From assembly GCF_021155775.2 (NCBI RefSeq), contig NC_060233.1:19626037-19690036 (forward strand): a stretch of DNA of 64,000 nucleotides. Reading direction: 5' to 3'. This document shows positions 44,901 through 53,744 of the stretch, one piece after another. A program made the translations under genes and the position numbers. The DNA is from Neodiprion pinetum (lineage: Eukaryota; Arthropoda; Insecta; Hymenoptera; Diprionidae). The notes under the pieces are model-generated. The model saw nothing but the letters and a program-made list of their open reading frames with translations, made no database searches and had not been told where the DNA came from. Numbering within the stretch: the first letter of the stretch is position 1; the number at the start of each line of letters is the position of its first letter.

Positions 44901-47900
44901 TCTAGTATTATTCCTTAAATGTAAATTCAAATCATAATCAAGAAGAACTAGGGTGTCTGAAAAATGACGAATATAATTTTTCGATATACGGAACCCGAAA
45001 ACATCGAGAGGTTGAATTTTTCCAGCGGTTCCTTTCGGTATCAATCAAGTCCTCAACTTTTTGTCTGGGGGTGTTGTCTCTTGCATAACTCTAGAACAAT
45101 GCCCACTCCAAGAATCAATTAGAAGTAGACTCTTCGGTCCCACTTTTGGGATAAACACTTCTTCTAACCACATCTTGAAATGCTCTGTAATGAATCAGTG
45201 TGATTAATACCGTTTTAATATATGCAGCGCGAAACAAGAATTATTATACCTGAAGTAAGTTTTCCTGATTTGGAAGCTGTGATAAAAACATTTGGCGGTC
45301 TGAATAAATGTTGTTCAACTATAGGTCCGAACGTTCCGGATGGTTATTTCACAACAATAAATGAAGGAGATAATAATTTTCCGTCCGCTGAAATTGTAGG
45401 CTGTATAGTATAACTGTGCGTTGTTGAAGTTACTGATCGTACTATGCACGACACTTGTTCAGTTCCTTCTTCCGTTAACGTTCGTCCAGAATGGATCTCT
45501 ATTTGGAAACCACTCTAATCAGAATTATATATATTTTGTCATCCATATTCGGAAATATAAGGTTCAACTCTTTTCAAAAATTCTTTAGCACTCATGTGTA
45601 AATATTCACTATTTTCCACTGATTTTCGCGTGACGAATTTATTGATTTTTCTGCTAGTAATGCGATGGATCTTCTAGTGAAGTAACCACGTTGGCGATGC
45701 TTTAAATCGAAAATCCTTATGACTGATAAGTCCTTGGGCCTGTAAAGCCCATCTTCGCAGATCCGTATCATGAACAATCAAGCCTGCGTCAATGGCATTT
45801 TTCATATTCTGCAATGTATACTCTGATATGCGAGCCAATTTTTCCATGTATGTCCCTCCCTGGTTGATTTGGTGTGCCCAACGACGCAATTGTCGTACTG
45901 ATTTGACTTTTTTATATCTCTAACGACCCGTATCAATTGAGCGATTTTTTTTCGTCTTTGCACTTCTCTAATATTCAACAGCTCTTCTTTTATAATCGAA
46001 ACTTAAAGGTTCGTCATCTTCGGAACAGCTATCTTCAGGTTCTTCGGAAGGCACCTGAAAATCTGCATTTTCTACTGCGAACGTTTCAAGATTTTTGTAG
46101 GGCTCCTCAAAGACAAGAGAATTTTCCTAAATCATTTCCACACTATCATATTCTGTCATGCTTTGTAATAAAATGTTTTCGAAGTTCGATACTATTTCAC
46201 GTTCATCATTTGTTAACGGGGACTCGGGTATATTCATTACTTGAAATACTGCCCACAGAAGTTCCATAACGTTTATTGGATTCACTTTCATTGTAAACGT
46301 GAGAAGAAATTCAATAACCGCTTGAAGTTCTGTTATTAACGTATCAACAAGCACTGAACGGTCTCACGACTTTTCATATTGAAAATATCCGAAAGATACG
46401 CGTAATCGTTAAAAAAATACTTCTGCCATAGAATTAATTCAAGTAGAGATATGACATGTTTACATATGACACACATCGAATTTTCGAGTAGTTGACAGTC
46501 TGCTTGAAATAAAAAATATTTGCGTTTCTTGAAAAAAAATGATAAAACAGTAAAATGATAAGAGAGCGATTCCAGAATGAATGCGAGCCTCAAACAATGT
46601 TATTCAATGATTCATGGCTAAATACTAGACATAATCCGCAATATTGGGAAAAAAGTCGATAAGAATTCAGTTTTTGGGAAAAAATCGAAAGCACGTATTC
46701 TGTCTTCTTGCATGCTCTTCACAGTGCTGTTGGATTCAGTGAGCTCTGATGAACATCTTGTTTCTAATGTAAAAAATGAACTTAGTACATACAAGTTAAC
46801 CCCTAAAATAAAGAGTTCTTGAGAATATTCGAATTGTGTTTTTCATCATTTTTGACAAGGTATTCATTACTATCATTATTAGTCATCAAAATCCCCTCCT
46901 TGTGTGCAAAACAGAAAAATCATCTTGGGAGGTGGTCAACTTTGGAGGGGTGTTTCACCCCTTCAAAATGAGTTTGGGCCGATAAAAAAAAATACGTGTG
47001 TCATCGATTTTGTCCCTCTCTAACATACCAGAGTTTCATCGAAATCGGAGGGGGACACCTGAAAACGTTTCCTTGTAAGAGTGTGGGAGAGGAATATGAA
47101 GTCTGAAGGATGTATCAACAGCTCGAGTTTAGCACGGAAGAATACGAAAAAAAATGTCGAGTATGTATATCGATATTCGCTAAATCTCAAATGTTTTCCA
47201 TATTTTTCGAAGTAAAAATGGCGTAGGAGTCGCGAAAAAACCGAAATCCACGTTATTTTGAGTTTCCAGCATAGTAATGAAGATGGAGGTTTTACATTTT
47301 GGCGAACCAGGCTTCTGAGGTTACTCTAAAATGTGGCGTGTAGCAAATCTACATAGGTTCAAGTGCACATTCTCCATATGCAACCCCGGCTAGGCCCTTT
47401 CCAAATTTTTCGAATGAGGAATAACTTGTGACAGGGATATCGAAGCCAGGTGAGGCAAATTGCGATCTTTTGCTCATTGTATGTTGCATAAAAATTGATT
47501 TTTCGATTTTTCGTAGTGCATTTACCGCTACGCCGATATTTGCGAGTAAACGAATGAAAAGTCTTTTATCGATATTTTCAGCAATGATTTGAAATTTTTT
47601 TTTTGTATTAACGTAATTTGATCCGGGTGAAGTTACAAAATTTTTTTTTTTTTACAGGCGGTTGTTCAAACATTATTCATACATCTATCTACGAAAAAAT
47701 GAAGTTGGGTTTTCAAAAAACTCTAAAAATCACTTATATCTTTTTTCGTGTCGAAGTACAAACTAAAAGAAAGATGTTACAAACGGGTATAGACGATTCT
47801 GAAGTGATCCCCGTCAGCAGAATCCGATTATCTTTGAGAACAAAAAAGTTGGCTTTTCTAAAAATCGACAATGTCTCTTTTTTGCGTCGAGGTACAAACG

Positions 47901-49459
47901 TGAAGAAAGGTGGTACAAACGGGTATAAACTATTCTGAAGCGGCTCTCGTTGGAAAAAAAACAAATTTTCAAAAGTAGGGTGCAGGTCATTTTTTGAAAA
48001 TACTATATTTTTTTTTAAGTCGAGGTACAAACGGGACAAAAATGTTACAAAGGAGTACAAACGAAGTACAACCAATATCAGTTTTACGTAGGAAGGCGCA
48101 ACGTAATACCGACGCAGAACAGGAACAGCAGGCCAAGTTGGATGCTCGCTTATTCAATCCGTCATACTACGCCGTGGCGGAAGTAGTCATGGTGGTAGCT
48201 ATGCTAGTAGCAACGAAGAAAAGCGAGAGATTGGTGATAAAGGCCAAGGGTCCCTTTAAGTTTACTGCAGTCTTGCCAGTCGACATCTACGAGGACGAGG
48301 ATCTTCGAGAGCTGAAAAGGGCCCATGATCAGAAGAGCGTTGTCGCAGTCGACAAGTATGCGGAGATGGAACTTTCAATAAAATATAATCTGTTATAAGA
48401 GGGTGGTTGATTTTCCTTTTCCGGTCTACATTTTTCTCCACCAATACCAAGTTGCGAGTTTACAGGTCCTTCACGTAATGTCTTTTATTCTCTAACGTTT
48501 TATTTTTTATTTGGGTCTCGTATTATTTTGTATTACCGTGGTACGTTGTACCTGGCGCCCAATAGCTATGTTTAATTTTAGTTTTATCGAGTACCTAATG
48601 ACGTGATCTGTCTTTTTGTGTACCTAATCTCTTGTTGGAACTTGTCTGTGTGCATCCTTGTTGCCTGCACAATCTCCGGAGAGCGACGATTGGTTTGCGG
48701 ATCACAGTGTATTATTAGGAAATCACGAGATTTTGTGACTTTCGTAGATGATCTATCAAAATACTTGGTGTTCTGAAGTGCAGTTGACGCCATTTTTAGG
48801 AGCGATCAATTGTTTTTCTCAACAAACAGAAAGTGTTGGCAAGATCAAAAATGTCTAAGTGAAACCCAATCCATGATCTATTGTTGATTCCATTCAAGAA
48901 TAATGCACGTATAATGGGTAATTTTTTCTGTTTTCAGGAGTGATCTGTCTGGCCTGTTGCATTATTTCAATGGGCTTTGCTCACGGTGCGGGCAGTTATG
49001 TATTCGTCCTCTTCGACAACTTTAGCGGAAATTTTCCTCTCCTGATCATTGCATTTTTTGAATGTATTGGCGTTTCATATGTCTACGGTTTGAAAAGGTG
49101 AAATATGAGGGCATCCCAAATACTTACGATAATCACTATACAAATGTAATCAATCGATTTTGGTGATGCCATGATTGACATTTTCTTACCCGCAGATTTG
49201 CTGACGACATTGAACTTATGACGGGCAATCGTCCAGGTCTATACTGGCTTATCTGCTGGAAGTATCTCAGCCCCTTAGCAATGTTGAGCATTCTGGTGGC
49301 ATCGTTCGTAGAGATTGCCGTCGACGGAAGCGGTTATCCCGCTTGGATAGCCAGCAAGGGTATTACCGAAATTCACGAGTGGCCATTATGGGCGTTGTTA
49401 TTAATCGCATTCCTCATCTCAGCCTCAGTATTGTGGATACCTGGTGTTGCCCTGTGCAG
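23781..49459 (+). CDS. SLC6 family sodium-dependent transporter (partial, six exons), SLC6A15/17/18-like
   Basis: The exons at 23781-23891, 23948-24149, 24458-24657, 24764-24965, 48938-49097 and 49196-49459 join in phase (phases 0,1,0,1,0-compatible, then 2) with GT-AG borders and give about 379 residues. The protein is a multi-pass plasma-membrane transporter using the Na+ gradient. It shows TM5 (FPYMVLIIFFFRGVTLPG), TM6 (TQIFFSLGLAFGGLIAFSSYN), TM7, the EL4 loop, TM8 (GLAFIIFTEAI, then LGIDSQFGTLEGV with the conserved Asp-Ser of the Na2 site region), TM9-10, and TM11-12 (WIPGVALCR). The FKA...C pattern after TM7 and the NNNCYRDA segment resemble the SLC6A15/17/18 amino-acid transporter group; substrate is not provable. 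Exons for TM1-4 and the C-terminal tail are absent from the window. No frame break was seen. Confidence 0.87.
23948..24149 (+). CDS. SLC6 exon b (TM6-TM7)
   Basis: 202 nt between TTTTCAG and GTAAAT. It starts WWTLTDPVVW and carries the unwound TM6 region AFGGLIAFSSYN. Confidence 0.88.
24458..24657 (+). CDS. SLC6 exon c (extracellular loop 4)
   Basis: 200 nt after TTCTCAG. The donor is most likely GTGCGT at 24658, because it keeps phase 0 into the next exon. Encodes GFKATMVYEQC and the loop to ELDN. Confidence 0.78.
24764..24965 (+). CDS. SLC6 exon d (TM8)
   Basis: 202 nt between GTAACAG and GTAAGT. Encodes SASGTGLAFIIF and LGIDSQFGTLEG. The following intron is about 24 kb. Confidence 0.88.
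24966..27483 (+). other. Start of the large SLC6 intron, no gene seen
   Basis: The sequence is AT-rich and without a convincing ORF; a degenerate AAAATCT-type repetition lies near 26910-27050. Confidence 0.5.
27484..28210 (+). pseudogene. Degenerate LINE ORF1-like gene with zinc knuckle
   Basis: Pieces read FLTKQQAVIVDAIDG, then a stop, then LISPANIPYVTRISHSRICFY, ISNKCLVIPHSTIE, a stop, IEAGINTPGYTYILSYRR and, after a frameshift, WEEEGHLAKYC. This is the layout I know from ORF1 nucleic-acid-binding proteins of insect non-LTR retrotransposons. Several stops make it dead. The assignment rests on recollection of the family pattern, so the clade is left open. Confidence 0.55.
28547..28956 (-). 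repeat. LTR of Gypsy relic E
   Basis: It begins TGTAACGG and ends TTGTAACA, the inverse of the TGTTACA...CGTTACA ends of copy A. The shared core TTTTACAATAATGTTGGTTGACGC-like block is present. A 135-bp insertion lengthens it. Confidence 0.7.
28746..28880. mobile_element. Short palindromic MITE inside LTR E
   Basis: The ends GCCCTCC-TCACGGAAAAAAA and TTTTTTTCCGTGAGGGC are inverted, and the inner TTGGGTATAAATTCG pairs with CGAATTTACACCCAA. About 135 bp, non-coding. Confidence 0.6.
29099..29525. other. Unidentified insertion in Gypsy relic E
   Basis: About 430 bp interrupts the alignment of E with relic D. It holds an inverted pair GCAGTATTCCGCGCT (about 29198) and AGCGCGGAATACTGCC (about 29436). 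No coding signal that I recognise. Confidence 0.4.
29861..30227. other. A-rich spacer downstream of the LINE
   Basis: A/T-rich sequence with many AATAAAA-type runs (about 29950-30140). This is the 3' side of the minus-strand LINE, so part may be its 3' UTR or tail. Confidence 0.45.
30228..32820 (-). pseudogene. LINE ORF2: endonuclease tail and reverse transcriptase
   Basis: Near 32700-32815 the minus frame reads like the end of an APE endonuclease (SWLDLCIVKN). RT motifs follow: RILFDFSKAFDTVPH (about 31310-31360), LGVPQGSVLGPILFS (about 31120-31170) and the catalytic YVDDFQIY (about 31045-31070). A 197-residue open C-terminal piece (30228-30821) has ILGLILNYKLTWSEWV, typical of LINE RT thumb regions. 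Multiple stops and frameshifts make it inactive. Confidence 0.8.
32822..32901. repeat. (AG)n microsatellite, about 40 units
   Basis: An uninterrupted AG run of about 80 bases. On the LINE coding strand it is (CT)n, giving a Leu-Ser repeat between the ORF1 end and the endonuclease tail. Confidence 0.95.
32902..33520 (-). pseudogene. LINE ORF1-like (coiled coil plus FP-like C-terminal domain)
   Basis: The minus strand encodes a coiled-coil stretch (IGQLEQKNQTLRND) and, after two stops, IMSIRFLIAPARLHKD, LVVKLRSSQLRTRVL and NEAFPSRLHKLLVAAK. This resembles the C-terminal domain shared by baculovirus FP proteins and many LINE ORF1s. It ends in the microsatellite. Confidence 0.6.
33569..34028 (+). 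pseudogene. Homologue of the antisense CxxC gene in relic C
   Basis: The reading starts at ATG 33569 with LEAVILATRFNWENAQHM, aligning with INAGVITSSFPWEDVKNM of copy A, including the spaced Phe-Trp and Met. A stop interrupts the first exon. The second exon, from about 33898, keeps CRLCKKS, CDDCGKVKHALKRIAE. The cysteine spacing and the VK-ALK-IAE tail match copy A. It converges on the kinase relic as in A and B. Confidence 0.65.
34200..34850 (-). pseudogene. Deoxyribonucleoside kinase relic in Gypsy relic C
   Basis: On the minus strand a P-loop (KGNISCGKTTFTKR) lies near 34740-34700. Further down, FELRVDLIVYL, SFAWVCTHSCEEE and IHDVHEDWLV (34430-34203) match the lid and C-terminal part of copy A's kinase. 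Frame breaks lie between. The catalytic fold is recognisable but the gene is dead. Confidence 0.75.
34870..35930 (-). pseudogene. Gypsy pol relic (integrase region) in relic C
   Basis: The minus strand near 34900-34990 reads VNDVLYRI and FVNFDRLASFED, matching the end of copy A pol. Near 35800-35870, HYFWPR and EEDWCWR match the integrase zinc site. Many stops and indels. Confidence 0.65.
35940..36100 (-). repeat. Dispersed repeat also found inverted near 54590-54740
   Basis: CCCCCTCTGATGGG-AAAAG and GACTTAGG-GATACCAAAGC segments match the reverse complement of 54606-54715. Its origin is unknown. Confidence 0.55.
36280..40981 (+). pseudogene. MULE-like transposase gene with one stop and a 2.5-kb insertion
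   Basis: An open frame from 36280 (more likely Met at 36406) runs to an in-frame TAA at 36961, continues in the same frame from 37003, and is interrupted at 38334 by an element flanked by TAA. After the insertion (40846) the frame resumes with ESWFRIVKDNVF. Without the insertion the frames are continuous, about 700 codons. The family pattern I recall for insect MULE-like transposases includes WSDALNEYFKQQYP, a basic RRFIRSERRKKIANEL helix, VGLFTEQQLKY, and a DDE-type core NATGYIVARPF. The usual Asp of the first core box is Asn here (codon 37462-37464), and a later box reads ETEFSLELI where I expect a leading Asp. A long Asp/Glu- and Tyr-rich segment follows. Probably inactive; domestication before disruption cannot be excluded. 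Confidence 0.6.
38334..40842. mobile_element. Non-autonomous element with TAA target duplication (Harbinger-like)
   Basis: TAA at 38331-38333 and 40843-40845 flanks it. The ends are inverted: AGTTCGACGCGCACTGCACCG on the left and its near complement ending GCGCGTCGACCT on the right. Next to both ends lie irregular arrays of CAGCGAAC/GTTCGCTG subrepeats. A 3-bp TAA duplication is characteristic of PIF/Harbinger. The 2.5-kb interior shows no transposase; a CACGTAAC-type inverted pair near 40322-40402 hints at a further insert. Confidence 0.65.
41344..41604 (-). pseudogene. Gag-like fragment with Gln-rich coiled coil
   Basis: The 86-codon minus frame has LLEAAEQQREAAECQHQELFQ, similar in style to the Gln-rich part of Gypsy gag at 3880. 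It is only a fragment; chance similarity is possible. Confidence 0.3.
42100..43480 (+). pseudogene. Old Ty3/Gypsy pol relic
   Basis: Scattered plus-strand pieces: RT box ALVYVDDISILAK near 42180; RNase H (KRPILAIVDPTLHTEVHID) at 42549-42749; HVDCLSRYPV near 42957; and an integrase zinc-site piece (HGHQDQFALDNTLKKI, CLNCLYYKSAS) at 43194-43400. Frames shift repeatedly. It belongs to a different Gypsy family from copies A and B. Confidence 0.75.
43717..44376 (+). repeat. Left terminal inverted repeat of DNA transposon copy 2
   Basis: Matches 2803-3457 in the same orientation and the reverse complement of 46425-47076. Confidence 0.85.
44631..46354 (-). pseudogene. pogo/CENP-B-like transposase of copy 2
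   Basis: Same parts as copy 1: acidic N-terminal region to about 46354, HTH (FKASPTWLLH) ending at the same TAG near 45680, DDE segments, the conserved small intron around 45180-45255, and the zinc-finger-like tail (44631-45044). Extra damage is present: a stop after VRQL, a stop near the N-terminal MIEEN segment, and a break in GTAGKIQPLDV upstream. It shares both internal stops with copy 1. Confidence 0.75.
46425..47076 (-). repeat. Right terminal inverted repeat of DNA transposon copy 2
   Basis: Reverse complement of 43717-44376, ending CCTTGT at 47076. Confidence 0.85.
47077..47739. other. Intronic spacer, nothing recognised
   Basis: AT-rich with T-runs (47590-47650). No coding evidence. 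Confidence 0.45.
47740..48062. repeat. Degenerate tandem repeat, unit about 135-140 bp
   Basis: GTCGA-GTACAAAC followed by GTTACAAA-G(G/A)GTA recurs at about 47749, 47889 and 48020. The linkers diverge but keep GAACAAAAAA/TTTTC-type cores. About 2.3 units. Confidence 0.55.
48063..48398 (+). pseudogene. C-terminal piece of an unrelated Gypsy integrase
   Basis: The plus frame contains KAKGPFKFTAVLPVDIYEDEDLRELK, resembling the end of some insect Ty3/Gypsy integrases (GPF-xx-LP-D-Y-DL), preceded by an Arg/Gln-rich stretch. Only the tail remains. Confidence 0.45.
48553..48570 (+). other. Primer-binding-site-like motif TGGCGCCCAAT
   Basis: TGGCGCCCAATAGCTATG resembles the motif at 18083. Its position after an integrase tail does not fit a simple element, so it may mark a rearranged LTR remnant. 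Confidence 0.25.
48938..49097 (+). CDS. SLC6 exon e (TM9-TM10)
   Basis: 160 nt between TTTTCAG and GTGAAA. Encodes VICLACCIISMGF and PLLIIAFFECIGVSYVYG. Confidence 0.85.
49196..49459 (+). CDS. SLC6 exon f (TM11-TM12)
   Basis: 264 nt between CCGCAG and GTAAGC. Encodes FADDIELMTGNRPG, then two hydrophobic segments ending WIPGVALC. The next exon is not seen within the remaining window. Confidence 0.87.
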
Positions 49460-51061
49460 GTAAGCTGAAAACAACACGAGTCACAAATGAGTTCTTTTTA
49501 ACAATTTGGTTATTCTACGTATTCCACGAGATAACGTGGATGCGCACCACAAGGGCAGCTAATTATAGGCAACTAAGGGTAGAAGTCCACTCTGAGTAAC
49601 TCCAAGTTTCACTGAAGTGACATCAGCCGCGATGTAGCGGCTTTGATCTCAACATCCGAAACTCGTAGTTTTGCTCAGAGTTCGTGTATTCTGAATTGTC
49701 TATAATTAGGAGACCTTATGGTGCGCATCTACGTAATCTCACGGTATATCAGATACACAGTCTATAGGTACGTATAATTCTTGGGTAAAGTATCGAAATT
49801 AGTTTCAAATACTCGTTCCATATTTTTCAAAGGCTTAGGCTATTTCATCATTTCAACGAGCGCTGACCTGAGGAATTCAAGTCGATGATAAGTATTAAGG
49901 TGGTTACTACTTGCTTGATGTTCGAATTTCAATTGTGCTGCCCTCTAAGCTTTTTCAAAATAATGTAACAAAAATTTTGAGCCCAATTTTCATGCAAAGT
50001 TTTCCATTTAAAATACAAGTGATTTTTATCTATTGATGTTATTATTTTATTGAAACGTTTAATCTTTGACGAAAAAAATTATTTTATACAGTATTGACGG
50101 GTATCGATAGTACTTTCAAGGCGAAAAAAATTAAATATATAGATCTTATTCTAAGGAATCTTCACCATGCTTATTTGAATGTATTTCTTTTTTTTCAATT
50201 AAAAGCTGATGATTGTTACCTAAATATCTTTTTGATGACTTACAATTAGTTAGAACCTATAATTGTTCATGTTATATTTATAGGTAACCTGAATACGTAC
50301 AAAACGTCAGATATAACTGATATCTTGCTTTTTCCCTACTATTTTCAAATGAAACAAAAAATAAATATTCATACATGTAGGGTAAAAATGCTATAGAATG
50401 GGCAGTAAATTTTTCATTTTTTTTTCCTTGAAAGTACTATCGATCCCCATCAATTGAACAATTGCTTTTTTCCGTCAAAGATTAAATGTTTCAGTAAAAT
50501 AATAACAGTAGGAGATGATAATCACATGTATTTTAAATAGAAAACTTTACCCGGTACAGCGATAGTGAAAATCAAGATAGGACATTCGTATTGCGCTCAA
50601 AATTTTTGATTTTCATTGAGAAACAAATGAGGGGGTTGCATAATTGAAAGTCGAACATCGGGCAAATAAGGCCCACCATAATGCGTATATAGTTTTAGAT
50701 AAAACGCGCATAAGCTAGTCATCCATCATGTTTGTTTCGCTTTCATAATCATCATTTTCACTGCTTCCATTAGATGGTTGAACGTCACATATATGCGATG
50801 TAGATTCCCACAGATTTCTACGATAATTAATTTTTCAAAACAACGATTGACATGATTTCCGTATAAGATACGTAGAATTTTGACAATTTAGTGTTTATGT
50901 CATAATTCCAAGTCATACTTTGACCACCTGTGTGTTAATTCATCAGTCTTGGCATACATTTCTGCAGGTTCAACGCTTACTTTACTCTCAGATTTTTTGT
51001 AGAAAGATCTTGGATATATAGGTTTTGTGAAGACGATTTTTCTTGACCTTGGTGAATTGTT
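49460..51061. other. Downstream SLC6 intron, no gene seen
   Basis: The sequence is AT-rich. An approximate inverted pair around 50095-50115 and 50436-50456 (CTATCGAT with flanking matches) suggests a small MITE. The last SLC6 exon was not found. Confidence 0.45.
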
Positions 51062-51850
51062 GAGTAATATTATTCTTGGATATCAAGGTCGTAAACAAAA
51101 AAACACTTTTTTTGTGTTAACGTTTCAGCCCGGATAGGGGCCCTCCTCAGAACAATTTATTTCAGAACATCTATCACGAACGAAAATTTTAAAATAATTT
51201 ACAACTTAGTTATAACCAAATTAAATGTGGAAGGTTTAGGTAATGAGCAGGGATGTTTGTGCTAATACAAATGAGAGGAAATACCTGATGATGAACTGAC
51301 ACTTTCAAATAACGAAGAGAAGGAACCAACTAGTTTGTGGTGAATGCGTGTTAGAATAGCCGAGTAAAACACAAATGTTCATTTTTGAAAAACACGACGA
51401 CAGCAATACGAAACTCCCAACCATTCATCCTGGTTGTTAATTGAATAAAAACACACAACGACCGTTTGAGGTTTTGAGTCTGGAGCACTTTTGAACGTGT
51501 GGAACGTCCGGAGTGTAGTGGGGGGAGACCGATGTCAGTCATTATCAGAGCAAGCACAGAGTCAAAGGGTTAAATAGAAATCAGAAAATGTTAAAACGGT
51601 GAAATCGAGAGCAAGCTCAACCGGTAATAGATAGTTACGATGGGTGTATCACAGAGGTGTAAATAGTACTCAGATGTTCAATATCTTGTCTTTGATTGAC
51701 AGAATTGGGATGTGCAACAATATTGCACATTTCTAACAATAACCTATTCTAATACAATGGTTCAACGCCTATAATGCTGGCTTGAGAATAATTGAATGAA
51801 TGATCTAATTCGATGGCATGCCTAGTCAGTGCAGTATAAACATCCTCGTG
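51062..51850 (-). repeat. Left inverted flank of the Penelope-like element
   Basis: Inverse of 53745-54533 with few mismatches. It contains the 3' end of the endonuclease frame, the 3' UTR and a hammerhead-like core. Confidence 0.85.
51122..51150 (-). ncRNA. Hammerhead-ribozyme-like core, left flank
   Basis: The minus strand reads CTGAGGA, a GGCCC/GGGCT stem with a short loop, then GAAAC. This is the conserved hammerhead core arrangement known in Penelope-like elements. The stem I and III strands and the cleavage site were not verified. Confidence 0.45.
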
Positions 51851-53697
51851 TTCATGGATATTGCGTTTGTATTCAGTTATCCTGGTGTGTAGTTGCCTAC
51901 TTTTTTGACCTATGTAGGACATGTTGCATTGGTTGCAGGGAGTTTTATAGACTACACAAGAACGCATACACGGGGGTAAAGGATCCTTACCAGAGTCAAA
52001 CATGGAGGATAGATCATGTGCACTTTTTCCCACAAATTGGATTTTATACTTAGAGAATATTCTGTTGAGTGACTCAAACAAACCCGCAATGTATGGGATG
52101 GAAACAAAATTTTTTTGATTAACTTGTGCACCAGATGCATCATTGTTGTTGTCAGAACTGATCGATGACGAAATGGAATCGTATTTAACCTGTATATGTT
52201 TGTTGAGCAGACGAGTTGGATAGTCGTTTTCACGTAGTATCTGATGAATCAAGGATATATTTTTGTTATGAAATTCCATACTTGAATGTCGAATCGCTCT
52301 ATCAACCAAAAAATAAATCGTTCCAATTTTGTAAGATCGGGGATAGTGAGAATGAAAATTGAAGTACCTTTGTGACCAGGTAACCTTATGGTACCAGTCA
52401 GTTTGGATGAGCTGGTTATCATTAATGATCAGAACATCCAAAAAGCTAATTCGATAATTACACTCTATTTCAGAGGTGAATTGTAATCTCGGATGGAATT
52501 AGTTGAAGACAGATAGAATTTCGTCAACTTTATCAGAAGGGACCGCTGTGATTATGTCATCTATATATCTGAAATAGAAAGGAGGCTTGAAGTCCAGTTT
52601 GTTAAGACAATATTGTTCAAGATTATCCAAAACCAAATCCGACAAAATTGGAGAGAGAGGCGAGCCCATCGGTAAACCATAAGTTTGAGCATAGTTGTTC
52701 TGATTAAATTTAAAAATGGCAGCCTTAAAACAGATGTGTAATGCTTTTATGACTTTATTGAGTGTGACAGGATTCTTGTCCACCAACTGATGCCAACGCT
52801 GCTTCACCGCGTTGATTGCTAGATCTTGTGGAACATCGGTGAACAATGACACAACATCCAGCGAAACCAACACATGATCAGGTGGGAGGCGAAAGTTCAT
52901 GATAGCTTTAACCAGAGCAAAACTGTCTCTGACTTGTGAGAGAGGAGGAACAAGGTTGTTACCAATCCATTTACTAAGGAAGCGAGCTAGATTGATGGTA
53001 GGACTGTCAGTGAAAGAAACTATAATTCTTACCGGTGTATCCGGTTTATGAATTTTAGGCAGCCCGTAGGCTCTAGGTGGTAAACAATCAGTTTTTGAAA
53101 TTGGCCGTCTAAGTTGGTCAGAAATGAGTTTACTTTTAGACCAATTCATCCTCAATTTTTTAACTTTCTGTTGCAGGGTACAAGTAAGGTCAAATCTAAC
53201 AACTTTTTAGGTGTTGTTGTTAAAGAGTTGATGTAACATTTCTTCCTCATACGTTTGATTGTTCATAACAACAGTCGCGTTGCCCTTGTCTGCCTTTAAG
53301 AAAAGTTTATCCTGGTTACGTTTATGAAAGATCTTAGTTTCTTTGATCTTGTCAAGGATATTCTTGTCAACGTGAATAAGAGAAGGGGTGTTATTAAACT
53401 TTTTCAAGGCGTTTGTAAAATCTAGCCAAGCCATATTGCGGCGGTCAGAGGGAATAAAAGAGATCTTGGATTCAAAATCAGAGATAAGTTTGATGGTTGG
53501 AATGCGATGGGGCTCAAAAGGAATGCCATATTTGGGTCCCATTTTTAGAACGTCAGCAACATTGATAGGAATTTCCGTATTACTGAGGTTCACAATCCAA
53601 TTTTCAAAGGTCGAGTCAATTGGATTAGAAGAAGGTCTTTTTTTGTTCTTAATAAGATTAGCTAGCTTGTTGATGTGAGAAGCCTTGTGAGCATTGA
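51749..53697 (-). pseudogene. Penelope-like reverse transcriptase/GIY-YIG protein, two in-frame stops
   Basis: A single minus frame of about 650 codons is broken only by TAA at 53207-53209 and TAA at 52499-52501. Segments: an N-terminal region with FLKADKGNATVVM; RT with LPPRAYGLPKIHKP, LVSLDVVSLFTDVP, GLPMGSPLSPILSDL and the catalytic YIDDI; then FLDVLI; and a C-terminal GIY-YIG module (VYKTPCNQCNMSYIGQKSRQL). The enzyme would nick DNA and prime reverse transcription at the nick. The 5' end is truncated at the junction with the inverted flank near 53700. Apart from the two stops the frame is strikingly clean. Confidence 0.85.
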
Positions 53698-53744
53698 AAG
53701 CCGATCATAATTTTAGGTGTTGTGTGTCAAAAAAAATTTTTTTT

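Larger units (their letters stand above)
43717..47076 (-). mobile_element. Long-TIR DNA transposon copy 2
   Basis: The second copy of the element at 2803-13991, inverted and without the Gypsy insertion: 3360 bp with ends ACAAGAAAACG and CGTTTCCTTGT. The segment around 46330-46370 is an empty-site counterpart of the Gypsy insertion point, with GATACGTTAATAACAG on the minus strand. Confidence 0.9.

Noticed and set aside
45222..45413. Plus ORF of 63 codons in transposon copy 2 (and its counterpart 12295-12486)
   Set aside because: It is antisense to the DDE part of the transposase and includes the intron; a shadow frame.
48063..48570. A complete LTR element ending at the primer-like motif 48553
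   Set aside because: An integrase tail followed by a primer site is the wrong order for one element, and no paired LTR is seen.
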